From positions 62,001-126,000 of the forward strand of contig NZ_CP051230.1 in NCBI RefSeq assembly GCF_017792385.1: a stretch of DNA of 64,000 bases. Direction: 5' to 3'. Origin of the DNA: Hyphomonas sp. (lineage in GTDB: Bacteria > Pseudomonadota > Alphaproteobacteria > Caulobacterales > Hyphomonadaceae). The notes beneath the pieces are model-generated. The model did no database searches, was not told the origin of the DNA, and was given only the letters and a program-made list of their open reading frames with translations. Positions within the stretch are counted from its first letter, which is position 1, and the number at the start of each line of letters is the position of its first letter. The position numbers and the translations under genes were made by a program. Shown piece by piece: positions 15,877 through 25,021 of this stretch.

Positions 15877-17253
15877 TCAGTATACGAAAACGGCCTTGAC
15901 GTTGACGAACTCCTTCATGCCGAACCCGCCATGTTCCCGGCCATAGCCGGAATCCTTCACCCCGCCAAACGGCATGTTGGGCGTGGCAATGCCATAGCCA
16001 TTGATCATCACCATGCCGGTGTCGAAATGGTTGCAGGCCAGCTCGATTGCCCGTTCCTCATTGGCGGAGAAGATGCCGCCGCCAAGGCCATACCGGCTGT
16101 CATTGGCAATGCGCAGGGCGTCTTCATCATCCTTCGCGCGGATGACCGAGGCGACCGGACCGAACAATTCGTCATCATAGGCCGGCTGGCCAGGGGCGAC
16201 TTCGGTCAGCACGGTGGCGGGATAGTATGCGCCCTCGCCGCCGGGAATGCGCCCGCCACACCGGATCACGGCGCCCTTCTCCACGCTTTGCGTCACCTGC
16301 TCATGCAGCGTCTCGCGCAGATCCGCACGGGCCATCGGACCGATATCCGTTTCCTCGCTGAACGGGTCGCCATGCCGGATCTTCTCCATGGCCTCGACGA
16401 ACCGGTCGACAAAATCATCATACCGCGCCTCGGTCACGATGAAGCGCTTCGCGTTCACACAGGTCTCGCCATTGTTGAACAGGCGACCCTCGACGGACTT
16501 TTTCACCGCCAGATCGAGGTCGGCATCTTCCAGAACAAGATACGCATCATTCGACCCCAACTCCAGCACGGTCTTTTTCAGCGCCTTGCCTGCCTGCTCG
16601 GCCACGATCCTGCCGGCGCCGTCACTGCCCGTCAGCGTCACACCGCGCACACGGTCATGCTCGATCACCTTCTCGGACTGGTCATGCGAGATCAACAAGA
16701 CCGTAAACAGATGTTTGGGCAGGCCTGCCGCCTCATAGATATCCCGCAGCATCAGCCCGCTTCCGGTACACGTCTCCGCATGTTTCAGCAGCACGCCATT
16801 GCCTGCCATGAGGTTCGAGATGGAATAGCGGATCGCCTGGTACAGCGGGAAGTTCCAGGGCTGGATGCCGTACACGATTCCAATCGGCGAATAGGTGATG
16901 ATGCCCTTTCTGCCGGTCATGATCTCGCGGTCCTCACTGGCCAGTTCCTTCGGGCCCTGCTCAGCGGTGTAGTCACAGATCCCGGCGCACAGTTTCACTT
17001 CTTCCTGGCCATCGCGATACAGCTTGCCCATCTCCCTGGTCATCAGTTCGGCATAGTCATCGACATGCTTGCGCAACTCCTCGCCGATGGCCCTGATCAC
17101 CTTGGCGCGGTCCTCAAGGCTGCGCTGGCGCCATTCCAGATGAGCCGCATGGCACTGCTCGATGGCGGTCATCATCTCCCCATTGCTCATGCGCGGATAG
17201 GTGTTCAGCAACTCGCCGGTTGCCGGATTGATGGTCTTGAGGGGATCGTTCAT
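15877..17253 (-). CDS. NAD(P)-dependent aldehyde dehydrogenase, succinate-semialdehyde dehydrogenase type
   Basis: 458 aa ALDH-superfamily enzyme that oxidises an aldehyde to an acid. Signatures: GIQPWNFPLYQAIRYSI (substrate/cofactor channel), LKKTVLELGSNDAYLV (general-base Glu of the LELG motif), NNGETCVNAKRF (catalytic Cys) and MPFGGVKDSGYGREHG near the C-terminus. LELGSNDAYLVL plus a short N-terminus matches the GabD2/Sad branch acting on succinate semialdehyde and related short aldehydes. ATG 17253. It stands alone between the FKBP and DUF1801 genes; own terminator at 15842. Confidence 0.88.
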   Translation of the reverse strand: MNDPLKTINPATGELLNTYPRMSNGEMMTAIEQCHAAHLEWRQRSLEDRAKVIRAIGEELRKHVDDYAELMTREMGKLYRDGQEEVKLCAGICDYTAEQGPKELASEDREIMTGRKGIITYSPIGIVYGIQPWNFPLYQAIRYSISNLMAGNGVLLKHAETCTGSGLMLRDIYEAAGLPKHLFTVLLISHDQSEKVIEHDRVRGVTLTGSDGAGRIVAEQAGKALKKTVLELGSNDAYLVLEDADLDLAVKKSVEGRLFNNGETCVNAKRFIVTEARYDDFVDRFVEAMEKIRHGDPFSEETDIGPMARADLRETLHEQVTQSVEKGAVIRCGGRIPGGEGAYYPATVLTEVAPGQPAYDDELFGPVASVIRAKDDEDALRIANDSRYGLGGGIFSANEERAIELACNHFDTGMVMINGYGIATPNMPFGGVKDSGYGREHGGFGMKEFVNVKAVFVY

Positions 17254-17339
17254 TCGGGGAGGTCTCCAATCTGGTGTTCCCAGACTGAACGGGCCGCCCC
17301 TCCGGCAGTTCCGATCACATTCCCGTTAGGGACAGCGGC

Positions 17340-17774
17340 CTATTCCGGCCAGGTCTCGTAATGCTCGGTCATGTAGGCCACGCCGTCCTCGACGATCTCC
17401 CTCAGCACGTCCATGTCGATGTCGGCCAGCTTGTTGATGTAGAGACAGCTCTTGCCCAGCTTGTGCTTGCCCAGCCGCGCCAGCTTCTCGCCCATGTCGC
17501 GATAGCCCGGCATGATATACATCACCAGATTGGCCTTGCGCGGGGAAAAGCCGGTGATCAGCATGTCACCCTCGCGTCCGCTGTCGTACTTGTAATGATA
17601 GCGGCCATAGCCGATCAGGCTCGGCCCCCACATTTTCGGCGCGTAGCCTGTGACATCCTCAAACCATTTCAGCAGCACTTCGGCATCTTCGCGCCTGCGA
17701 TCATGCTCAACGCTGGCAATGAAATCGGCTGGCGACACATCGGTCGGCTGGGTCTTGTTCTCGTTCTTTGCCAT
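17340..17774 (-). CDS. DUF1801 (YdhG-like) domain protein
   Basis: 144 aa, soluble. The DUF1801 pattern is visible: the N-terminal helix PADFIASVEHDRRREDAEVL, then KMWGPSLIGYGRYHYKY, MLITGFSPRKANLVMYIMPG and LGKHKLGKSCLYINKLADID. The family is widespread and uncharacterised. ATG 17774 follows GGGAGG. It lies 24 bases downstream of the DUF389 gene on the same strand and may be co-transcribed with it and the dehydrogenase-like gene at 18807. Confidence 0.85.
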   Translation of the reverse strand: MAKNENKTQPTDVSPADFIASVEHDRRREDAEVLLKWFEDVTGYAPKMWGPSLIGYGRYHYKYDSGREGDMLITGFSPRKANLVMYIMPGYRDMGEKLARLGKHKLGKSCLYINKLADIDMDVLREIVEDGVAYMTEHYETWPE

Positions 17775-17798
17775 GCGCGCCTCCCTGTCCCGGAAAGC

Positions 17799-18800
17799 CT
17801 AACCGACCGACACTTCCGAGCCAAGATCCAGCCAGATGATCAGGGCGGTGGCGATGGCCAGCAGCAGCACCGACAAGCCGGCATTGATCCAGACGGCGCG
17901 CAGCGCATTCTTCTGGTCGATCCAGGAACGCGGCCGGATCTTCCGCAGCCGGAAGACGATCAACGCCGCCAGGACCAGCGCCACGACGTTCAGCGCCAGC
18001 AACAGGCCGGCCCGCATGGCCAGCGTCCAGTGCCCCGTTCCCACGAACAGGCCCAGCGCCGCGCCCGGCGGCAAGAGGGCCGCGGCCACCATGACGCCGA
18101 CAAGGGCCGATGCCTGCCCGCGCGTCAGGGACAGCGCCGCCGCGCCGCCCGCCGCCATGGCCAGCGCCAGCCCGTCCAGCCGAACTTCAGCGCGGGACAT
18201 GAGCTCCCGGCTCTGCAGGTCGATCTCCAGCAGGAAGGACAAGACCCATGCGCAGAACAGGGCGATGGCGATGCCCGACGCCAGCGTCACCGAGGCGCGC
18301 TTGAGTAGTTTGAAGTCGCCCAGCGCCGCCCCCATGGAAAAGCCGAGCACCGGCCCCAGCAGGGGCGCAATCACCATCGCGCCAATCACGGCCGCGATGC
18401 CATCGGAGTTCAGGCCGATGGCCGCCACGATGGTGGAAAGCACCACCATGATGATGAAATCCCGATCCAGCCGCGCGCCGGTGGAGACGTCGGAATAGAT
18501 CTCCTCCCGCGTCGCCTGGATCTGTTTCTGCGCCTTCTGGTCGGTGGCCTCCTCGATGTTCGGGGCGGTCGCCTCGACCGGCAAAACCGTGATGCGGAAA
18601 TCGTCGCAGGTTTCCAGCGCCGTCTGGATATTGTCGATCAGCGATTGCCCGGTGCCTTCGCGAATGAAGACCGAGATCAGCTTGCGGTCCTTGCGTTCGG
18701 TGTTCTGGACATAATAGTCGATCGGGTCGGCCGCCTTCACGGCGCGGATTACCGTGTCGAACCGGTCGTCGGCAGGCAGGTGAACTTCCAGCAGGCGCAT
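17799..18800 (-). CDS. DUF389 / TIGR00341-family membrane protein
   Basis: 333 aa. The N-terminal ~110 residues are soluble and ferredoxin-like (MRLLEVHLPADDRFDTVIRA). The rest carries about seven to eight hydrophobic segments with the DUF389 signatures VIGAMVIAPLLGPVLGFSMG and GVMVAAALLPPGAALGLFVG. The family has no defined function; membership in a transporter-like membrane group is usual. Start ATG 18800. It is 6 bases from the stop of the upstream 3-hydroxyisobutyrate-dehydrogenase-like gene, so both are probably one transcript. Confidence 0.9.
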   Translation of the reverse strand: MRLLEVHLPADDRFDTVIRAVKAADPIDYYVQNTERKDRKLISVFIREGTGQSLIDNIQTALETCDDFRITVLPVEATAPNIEEATDQKAQKQIQATREEIYSDVSTGARLDRDFIIMVVLSTIVAAIGLNSDGIAAVIGAMVIAPLLGPVLGFSMGAALGDFKLLKRASVTLASGIAIALFCAWVLSFLLEIDLQSRELMSRAEVRLDGLALAMAAGGAAALSLTRGQASALVGVMVAAALLPPGAALGLFVGTGHWTLAMRAGLLLALNVVALVLAALIVFRLRKIRPRSWIDQKNALRAVWINAGLSVLLLAIATALIIWLDLGSEVSVG

Positions 18801-18806
18801 GCCGGA

Positions 18807-19667
18807 TCAGTCCCGCGTCAGACGGGCAATCAGGCTGGACGTGTCCCAGCGCTGTCCGCCCATCGCCTGAACGTCGGCGTAGTATTGGTCCACCGTCGCC
18901 GTCAGCGGCAGGCTTGCGCCATTCTCCCGCGCCGCCTCCAGCGCGATCCGCAGATCCTTCCGCATCCAGTCAACGGCAAAGCCATGCTCGAAATGCCCCT
19001 CGACCATCGTCTTCCAGCGATTGTCCATCTGCCAGCTCTGCGCTGCGCCGCCACTGATCGCCGCGATCACCTTCTCGGCATCCAGCCCAGCCTGCTCGGC
19101 AAAGTGCAAGCCTTCGGAAAGGCCCTGCACGATGCCCGCAATACAGATCTGGTTCACGGACTTGGCAAGCTGGCCTGCGCCGCTCTCGCCGATCAGGGTC
19201 ATGCTCTTGCCATAGGCCGCCATGACGGGCTCGGCAGATTTGAACGCGGCTTCCTCACCGCCGCACATGATGGTCAGCTTGCCATTGATGGCCCCGGCCT
19301 CGCCGCCGCTGATGGGTGCATCCAGAAAGCGCGCGCCCTTTACCCGGCAGCGTTCGTCGAGTTCCCGCGCCAGCCCCGCAGAGGCGGTGGTGTGGTCCAC
19401 CACGATCATGCCCGCGCCCAGGCTCGGCTCCAACTGGTCGAACACTTCGCGCACATCCGGATCATCGCCCAGGCACAGAAACACGAACTCCCCGCCGAAC
19501 GCCGCATCTGCCGGATCCTTCGCCACCTCGCCCTTGTGACGGGCCGCCCAGTCACCGCGCTTGGCCTCGCTGCGGTTCCACACCGTCACCTGATGTCCTC
19601 TGGCCGCCAGATGTCCCGCCATGTGGAACCCCATGACCCCAAGGCCAAGAAACGCAGTTTTCGCCAT
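18807..19667 (-). CDS. NAD(P)-dependent beta-hydroxyacid dehydrogenase, 3-hydroxyisobutyrate dehydrogenase-like
   Basis: 286 aa, full length. Rossmann motif FLGLGVMGFHMAGHLAARGH at the N-terminus; substrate motif DAPISGGEAGAINGKLTIMC about residue 120; the catalytic lysine lies in GAGQLAKSVNQICIAG. These place it in the 3-hydroxyisobutyrate / tartronate-semialdehyde / glyoxylate reductase family; the exact substrate is not fixed by sequence. ATG 19667 is used because MAKTAFLGLG is the family start; a longer frame adds 31 unrelated residues. It could work with the isobutyryl-CoA dehydrogenase at 2719 in valine catabolism, though unlinked. Confidence 0.88.
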   Translation of the reverse strand: MAKTAFLGLGVMGFHMAGHLAARGHQVTVWNRSEAKRGDWAARHKGEVAKDPADAAFGGEFVFLCLGDDPDVREVFDQLEPSLGAGMIVVDHTTASAGLARELDERCRVKGARFLDAPISGGEAGAINGKLTIMCGGEEAAFKSAEPVMAAYGKSMTLIGESGAGQLAKSVNQICIAGIVQGLSEGLHFAEQAGLDAEKVIAAISGGAAQSWQMDNRWKTMVEGHFEHGFAVDWMRKDLRIALEAARENGASLPLTATVDQYYADVQAMGGQRWDTSSLIARLTRD

Positions 19668-19816
19668 GTCCAGTCTCCGTGCTCTGCCGGGCGCTTGTTC
19701 TGTTGTGGACCAGTTAGATTGAATTTCAGGGAAATCCCACCCTTTGTTCTCAACGCCCATAAACCAAGGCCTGATACAAACAGCCCTCCTGACAGAATGA
19801 AGGGATGCTGTAGCGC

Positions 19817-20509
19817 ATGGCGATTGCCACCACCAATCCGCAACGCTTTCCGGGCAGAAGGCCCGGCGCGCCCCGTCGCAAGATGGGGACTTGGAAGATG
19901 GCCTATGCCGACTTCCTGACCGCGCTGATGGCCTTTTTCCTGCTGCTGTGGCTGGTCAGCGGCGTCTCGCCGGCCTCGCGCGCCGCCATCGCGGACTATT
20001 TCACGGGCGACGCCCGCCCGGCCGCGGCTGCAGGTCCGCTTGTGGACATGCGCCCGTCCGAGGCCCAGCGCCTGATCACCCGTCTCGCAGCCACCCCGGC
20101 CCTGCAGGCCGCTGGCGACAGCGTCCGGATCGCATCCACCGCAGACGGCTTGCGCATCGACCTCGTCGACTCCGCCGCGCGCCCGCTCTTTGCCAGCAAT
20201 AGCGGCGCGCTCAGTGAAGCCGGAACCGATCTCACCCGCCAGGTTGGCGCGGTCCTTGCGCCGCTGTCAGCCGCCTTCACCATTGAAGGTCATACCGACG
20301 CCTTCACGCCGCGCGATTCGGCGCGCAGCAATTGGGAGATTTCCTCGGAGCGCGCCAATACGGCGCTGCGGCTTCTGGTCTCGGCGGGCGTTTCCCCTGA
20401 TCGTGTAACAGCTGTGACAGGACTGGCTGCAACTCGCCCCCTCAATCCCGGGGAACCGCACTTGTCAGCCAATCGCCGCATAAGCATATTGCTTCACATT
20501 GACGGCTAG
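19817..20509 (+). CDS. motB: MotB-like flagellar motor stator protein with OmpA domain
   Basis: 230 aa. The N-terminus after a basic tail reads KMAYADFLTALMAFFLLLWL, the single MotB membrane helix, with Asp32 in the position of the proton-carrying Asp32 of E. coli MotB. A plug-like SGVSPASRAAIADYF follows. The C-terminal half is an OmpA peptidoglycan-binding domain (FTIEGHTDAFTPRDSARSNW, SERANTALRLL and LSANRRISILL). It is shorter than typical MotB (about 300 aa) because the linker is short. No motA is adjacent, nor any other flagellar gene in the window. An MotB-like role in another stator (ExbBD/TolQR type) is less likely given the motif. Confidence 0.85.
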   Translation: MAIATTNPQRFPGRRPGAPRRKMGTWKMAYADFLTALMAFFLLLWLVSGVSPASRAAIADYFTGDARPAAAAGPLVDMRPSEAQRLITRLAATPALQAAGDSVRIASTADGLRIDLVDSAARPLFASNSGALSEAGTDLTRQVGAVLAPLSAAFTIEGHTDAFTPRDSARSNWEISSERANTALRLLVSAGVSPDRVTAVTGLAATRPLNPGEPHLSANRRISILLHIDG

Positions 20510-20553
20510 TCCTTGGGGGCCGGGCCGGGGCGTGCTGATGAACCGGAGCCTCA

Positions 20554-22398
20554 ATGCTGACTGAATTGGTCCAAACTTGGCCGATGTGGGCGAGCCTCGC
20601 CATCGTCTGCGCAGCCATCACATTCTACATGCTCGACCGCTGGTCGATGGAGTTTGTGTCGGTCTGCGTGATCGCGGCCCTGATGGTCGTGTTCATCCTG
20701 CCCGGCGCACACGATACGGACGGCAATCCGATCAGCGCAGGAGACCTTCTGTCCGGGTTCGGGAACCCGGCCCTGATCACGATCATGGCGCTGCTCGTGG
20801 TCGGCCAGGGCCTGTTCCAGACCGGTGCCCTCGAAGGGCCCACCAAGGCCCTGCTCGCCGGCTATGACAAACGCCCCGTCACGACATTGCTGCTGGCCTT
20901 CCTCGCGGTCTTCGTGACCAGCGCCTTCGTCAACAACACGCCCATCGTGATCATGTTCCTGCCGGTGATGACCGCCATCGCCATGCGCATGAACGCGCCA
21001 CAATCGCGCCTGATGATGCCGCTCAGCTTTGCCTCCATCTTCGCCGGCATGACCACGCTGATCGGCACCTCGACCAATCTGCTGGCCGCCGAATCCTATG
21101 ACCGCATCACGGGCGAGCAACTCGGCTTCTTCGACCAGACGCCGATGGGACTCATCCTGGCTGGCGCGGGCTTGCTGTACATTCTCATCTTTTCGAAATT
21201 CCTGCTGCCCAATCGCCGCGGCCTGTCTGACGACATCGTCCAGCCATCCGGCAAACAATTCGTGGCGCAGATCGAAGTCACACAGGGCCATTTCCTGCTC
21301 GGCAAGAAGCCCGTCGCCGGCATGTTCACGGACCTGCCCGACATGACTGTGCGGATGATCCAGCGCGGAGAGCGCGCCTTCCTGCCACCCTATGAGGATA
21401 TCAGCCTCCAGGCCGGTGACCTCGTCATCATTGCCGCCACCCGCGCCGCCCTCCAGAACGTGTTGGCCCGCCAGCCGGACTTCCTGCAACAGGTCTGGCA
21501 GGCCTCCGGCGCAGATCTCGAGGATTCCTCGCGCCCCGGCACGCTGGCACTGACAGAGGCTGTCATCGCTCCCGGTTCGCGCATGGTCGGACGCACGGTG
21601 GAAATGCTCGGCTTCCGTCGCCTGACCCGTGCCGTGACCCTGGGCATCCAGCGCCGCAGCCGCATGATTCGCACCAAGCTGGGCGAGATTCGCCTCGAGT
21701 CAGGCGATACGTTGCTGCTCTGCGGCCCGGTCGAGGCGTTCCGCGAATTGCGCTCCAGCCGCGACCTGATCCTGCTGGAATGGTCGCAGACCGAAATCCC
21801 GCTCACCACCAAGGCGCTTGCCGCCCGCGTAATCGCCCTGTCCCTGGTCATCGCCGCGGCCTCTGGCCTGCTGTCGATCCTGCATGCCTCGGTCCTGGCC
21901 GCCGTGGCCATGCTGATCGCGGGCTGTCTGAACACCCGGCAGGCCAGCCGCGCACTGGATTTGCGTATTTTCCTCGTGATCGGCGCCGCCCTGGCCATGG
22001 GCATGGCGCTGGAAAAGACCGGCGCCGCTGACGAAATCGCCCATGCGGTCGTCAATCTGGCTTCGCCCTATGGCACGCTCGCCGTGCTGTCTGCCATCTT
22101 CCTCGCCGTCGCGCTGATGACCAATCTCCTGTCGAACGCCGCCACGGCGATCCTGTTCTCGCCAATTGCCCTGTCGGCCGCAGCCGAGCTGCAGGTCGAG
22201 GATCCACTGCCCTTCCTCCTCGCCGTCATCTATGGCGCCAATTGCTGTTTCGCCACGCCGATCGCCTATCAGACCAACATGCTGGTCATGGGTCCGGGAC
22301 ACTACAAGTTCGGGGATTTCATGAAGTTTGGCGGCCCGCTCGTGATACTCTTATGGATCGTGTTTACGATATTCGCCCCTTGGCGGTTCGATTTGTAA
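20554..22398 (+). CDS. SLC13-family permease with two RCK_C (TrkA-C) domains
   Basis: 614 aa inner-membrane anion/dicarboxylate symporter. Two membrane blocks (about residues 10-225 and 425-614) carry the paired SLC13 signatures SAFVNNTPIVIMFLPVM and LLSNAATAILFSPIALS. Between them lie two RCK_C regulatory domains ending LQAGDLVIIAATRAAL and LESGDTLLLCGPVEAF. The family moves sulfate, citrate or other anions with sodium or protons; substrate not predictable. ATG 20554 after GGAG. bpt follows after 16 bases and is probably co-transcribed. Confidence 0.92.
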   Translation: MLTELVQTWPMWASLAIVCAAITFYMLDRWSMEFVSVCVIAALMVVFILPGAHDTDGNPISAGDLLSGFGNPALITIMALLVVGQGLFQTGALEGPTKALLAGYDKRPVTTLLLAFLAVFVTSAFVNNTPIVIMFLPVMTAIAMRMNAPQSRLMMPLSFASIFAGMTTLIGTSTNLLAAESYDRITGEQLGFFDQTPMGLILAGAGLLYILIFSKFLLPNRRGLSDDIVQPSGKQFVAQIEVTQGHFLLGKKPVAGMFTDLPDMTVRMIQRGERAFLPPYEDISLQAGDLVIIAATRAALQNVLARQPDFLQQVWQASGADLEDSSRPGTLALTEAVIAPGSRMVGRTVEMLGFRRLTRAVTLGIQRRSRMIRTKLGEIRLESGDTLLLCGPVEAFRELRSSRDLILLEWSQTEIPLTTKALAARVIALSLVIAAASGLLSILHASVLAAVAMLIAGCLNTRQASRALDLRIFLVIGAALAMGMALEKTGAADEIAHAVVNLASPYGTLAVLSAIFLAVALMTNLLSNAATAILFSPIALSAAAELQVEDPLPFLLAVIYGANCCFATPIAYQTNMLVMGPGHYKFGDFMKFGGPLVILLWIVFTIFAPWRFDL

Positions 22399-22414
22399 GT
22401 GTATCGTCGGAGCC

Positions 22415-23173
22415 ATGAAGTTCACAGACTCCCAGATCCTGCCGCCAGGGCTTGAGCGCTCGCTGCGATTCTACGTGACGAATCCCAGCCCGTGCCCCTA
22501 TCTGCCGGGCCTGAAGGAACGCAAGGCGTTTACCAATCTCGCCATTGGCGACGCCGATCTGGTGCACAATTCCCTGAGCCAGGCCGGCTTCCGGCGCAGC
22601 CAGACCATCGCCTATCGCCCGGCCTGTCCGCGCTGCAATGCCTGCCGCAGTGTCCGCGTCCCCACACGGGAATTCACCCTGTCACGCAATGACCGGCGCA
22701 CCCTGAACCGGAACACGTCGCTGGTCCGCCGCCCGGTCGAGTCGCAGCCCAGCCGGGAGCAATACCGGTTGCTGAAATCCTATCTGAAATCCCGGCATGA
22801 CGGCGCTGGCATGTCGGACATGTCGTATCGCGAATACAGCGCCATGGTCAGCGGCAGCCCGGTCCAGAGCCTGATCTTCGAATATCGTGACGGCCCGGAA
22901 GAAGATGCGCCCCTGATCGCCGCATCGCTTACCGATGTGCTGCGCGACGGCTTCTCGATGGTCTACACCTTCTTCGACCCCGCCCTCTCATCGCGCGGGC
23001 TCGGCCACTATCTGATCCTGGACCACATTCTGCACGCTCAGGAACTGGGCCTGCCGCATGTCTATCTCGGCTATTGGGTGAAGGGCAGTCAGAAGATGGA
23101 TTACAAGCGGCGCTACAAGCCGCTGGAGGTGCTGGACGGGGAGAGCTGGCGCCCGCTGGAAGACGACGAATAA
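22415..23173 (+). CDS. bpt: Aspartate/glutamate leucyltransferase
   Basis: Transfers leucine from charged tRNA to proteins starting with Asp or Glu, feeding the ClpS/ClpAP N-degron route in the cytosol. 252 aa, the normal size. Signatures: CPYLPGLKERKAFTNL, the CPRCNACRSVRVP cysteine motif (CxxCxxC region) and YLGYWVKGSQKMDYKRRYKP near the C-terminus. ATG 22415 follows CGGAG, 16 bases behind the SLC13 permease stop. Confidence 0.95.
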   Translation: MKFTDSQILPPGLERSLRFYVTNPSPCPYLPGLKERKAFTNLAIGDADLVHNSLSQAGFRRSQTIAYRPACPRCNACRSVRVPTREFTLSRNDRRTLNRNTSLVRRPVESQPSREQYRLLKSYLKSRHDGAGMSDMSYREYSAMVSGSPVQSLIFEYRDGPEEDAPLIAASLTDVLRDGFSMVYTFFDPALSSRGLGHYLILDHILHAQELGLPHVYLGYWVKGSQKMDYKRRYKPLEVLDGESWRPLEDDE

Positions 23174-23228
23174 CAAGGGTTTCGCCTCATATCTGACGCA
23201 AGATCAGGGAGGCACGGGGAGAGGATTC

Positions 23229-24338
23229 ATGATCCACAGACGTAATCTGCTGGGCGCCGGAGCGCTCGGCCTCGCAGGCGCAGCTGCAGCCTTCGCCAAT
23301 CCTGAAAAGGCGGCCGATCTTGCCGCCCCGGCCATCGCCCGCAACCGGCGTCGCTTCAACATGGTCACCACCTGGCCGAAAGGCCTGCCCGGCCTTGGCG
23401 AAGCGGCCGAACGGGTGGCACAGCGCATACAGCAGATGTCGGACGGCCTCATGGAAGTGAAGGTGTTCGCCGCCGGTGAACTCGTCCCGCCCTTCGAGTG
23501 TTTCGACGCCGTCTCCAACGGGTCGGCGGACATGTATCACGGGGCCGAATACTACTGGACCGCCAAGTCCAGCGCCTACCCCTTCTTCACCGCAGTGCCC
23601 TTCGGCATGACCGCTCAGGAATTGATGGGCTGGATCGATTTTGGCGGCGGCCAGTCGCTCTGGGATGAACTGTCCGCCCAATTCGGTATCAAGCCCATTC
23701 AGGCTGCCAATACCGGCCACCAGATGGGCGGCTGGTTCCGCAAGGAAATCAACAGCCTGGATGATCTGGTCGGCCTGAAAATGCGGATCCCCGGTCAGGG
23801 TGGCGACGTCCTGCGCGCCTTGGGCGGATCGTCCGTGGCCCTGCCGGGCGGAGAAATCTACCAATCGCTCCAGACCGGAGCGATCGACGCCACCGAATGG
23901 GTCGGCCCCTGGAACGACTATTATCTCGGCTTCTACCGGGAAGCGCCCTACTATTACGGTCCGGGCTTCCACGAACCGGGCGCCAGCCTCGCCGTGGGCA
24001 TGAACCTTCGCGTCTGGGAAGGGCTCACACCGGGAGAACAGGCGATCATCCGGGCCGCCTGCGAGAGCGTGAACCATCTCTCGCTCGGCGAATTCACCTA
24101 TCAGAATTCGGTCCATCTCGACCTGCTCATCCGCGATCATGGCGTCCAGATGCGCAGCTTCCCCGACGAAGTTGTCAGCCGCATGGCCGAAGCGGCCTGG
24201 GATGTGCGCGCCGCCTCCGGACGGGACGGGATCGAGAAGCGGATCTATGACAGTTTCGAGGCCAGCCTCAAGCTGATGCGCGGCTGGGCCGATGTGTCCG
24301 AAGGGCCGTACTACGCCGCCCGCAACGCGAACAAATAG
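23229..24338 (+). CDS. TRAP transporter solute-binding protein, TakP/DctP-like
   Basis: 369 aa periplasmic binding protein. The N-terminus MIHRRNLLGAGALGLAGAAA has an RR pair before a hydrophobic stretch, so Tat export is possible. The mature part resembles the 2-oxoacid-binding TakP group: MVTTWPKGLPGLGEAAERVA, YYWTAKSSAYPFFTAVPFGM, GQGGDVLRALGGSSVALPGG and IDATEWVGPWNDYYLGFYRE. The conserved Arg (MRIPGQGG) and the Glu/Trp of DATEW form the family's carboxylate site. A 2-oxo acid substrate is inferred from this similarity and from the adjacent aminotransferase. It heads the operon with dctQ-, dctM- and aminotransferase-type genes. Confidence 0.92.
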   Translation: MIHRRNLLGAGALGLAGAAAAFANPEKAADLAAPAIARNRRRFNMVTTWPKGLPGLGEAAERVAQRIQQMSDGLMEVKVFAAGELVPPFECFDAVSNGSADMYHGAEYYWTAKSSAYPFFTAVPFGMTAQELMGWIDFGGGQSLWDELSAQFGIKPIQAANTGHQMGGWFRKEINSLDDLVGLKMRIPGQGGDVLRALGGSSVALPGGEIYQSLQTGAIDATEWVGPWNDYYLGFYREAPYYYGPGFHEPGASLAVGMNLRVWEGLTPGEQAIIRAACESVNHLSLGEFTYQNSVHLDLLIRDHGVQMRSFPDEVVSRMAEAAWDVRAASGRDGIEKRIYDSFEASLKLMRGWADVSEGPYYAARNANK

Positions 24339-24355
24339 GCTGGAGGCGGGTTGGC

Positions 24356-25021
24356 ATGTCTCCGGAAATCTTTCTCACACTGGGCGGATGGCTGAACTGG
24401 CTGGGCCTCGCCCTGTCTCCCCTGCTGCTGTTGCCGCTGATCATTCTCGTCTGGCCAGAACCGGTCGAAGGCGTTGGCAAACGGCTGGTCGGCATCATCG
24501 ACACAGCCACAGGCTGGGCGCTCGGCGCGGCCATCACCAGCGCGCTGGTCCTTGTGGGGGCGCAATTGCTGGTCGTCCTGCTGCGCTACGCTTTCGGCCT
24601 TTCCTTCACCTGGCTGAATGAGATCGTGATCTACGCGTTCGCGGCCATGTTCATGCTCGGCTCGGCTTCGGCGCTTCGGGACGACGCGCATGTTCGGGTC
24701 GACATCCTCCGCCCCCGGTTCGGCCCGCAGGGACGCAACTGGATTGAACTGGCCGGCATCTACCTGTTCCTGTTCCCGATCTGCATCCGCCTGCTGATGA
24801 TGACCGAACAAGGCCTTGCCCGCAGCTGGGCCCTGTTTGAAGGCTCGCGGGAGTCAGATGGTCTGCCGCTCCTCTTCCTGTTCAAGACCTTGCTGCCGGC
24901 CTTCGCCGTGCTGATGGTCGCACAGGGCCTGTCGGAAGCGCTCAAGGCCGCCTTGCGCCTGACCGGAAAGCTCGAGGACGCAGCCGAAGAAGACCCGCAT
25001 GGGGGCCTCCATGGAGCTTGA
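24356..25021 (+). CDS. TRAP transporter small permease subunit (DctQ-type)
   Basis: 221 aa, with four to five hydrophobic helices. The small-subunit signature is present: VLLRYAFGLSFTWLNEIVIY followed by AFAAMFMLGSASALRDDAHV and RVDIL. It is longer than the usual ~170 aa because of an N-terminal hydrophobic extension. 18 bases after the solute-binding protein and overlapping the large subunit by 11 bases, so translation is probably coupled. Confidence 0.9.
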   Translation: MSPEIFLTLGGWLNWLGLALSPLLLLPLIILVWPEPVEGVGKRLVGIIDTATGWALGAAITSALVLVGAQLLVVLLRYAFGLSFTWLNEIVIYAFAAMFMLGSASALRDDAHVRVDILRPRFGPQGRNWIELAGIYLFLFPICIRLLMMTEQGLARSWALFEGSRESDGLPLLFLFKTLLPAFAVLMVAQGLSEALKAALRLTGKLEDAAEEDPHGGLHGA

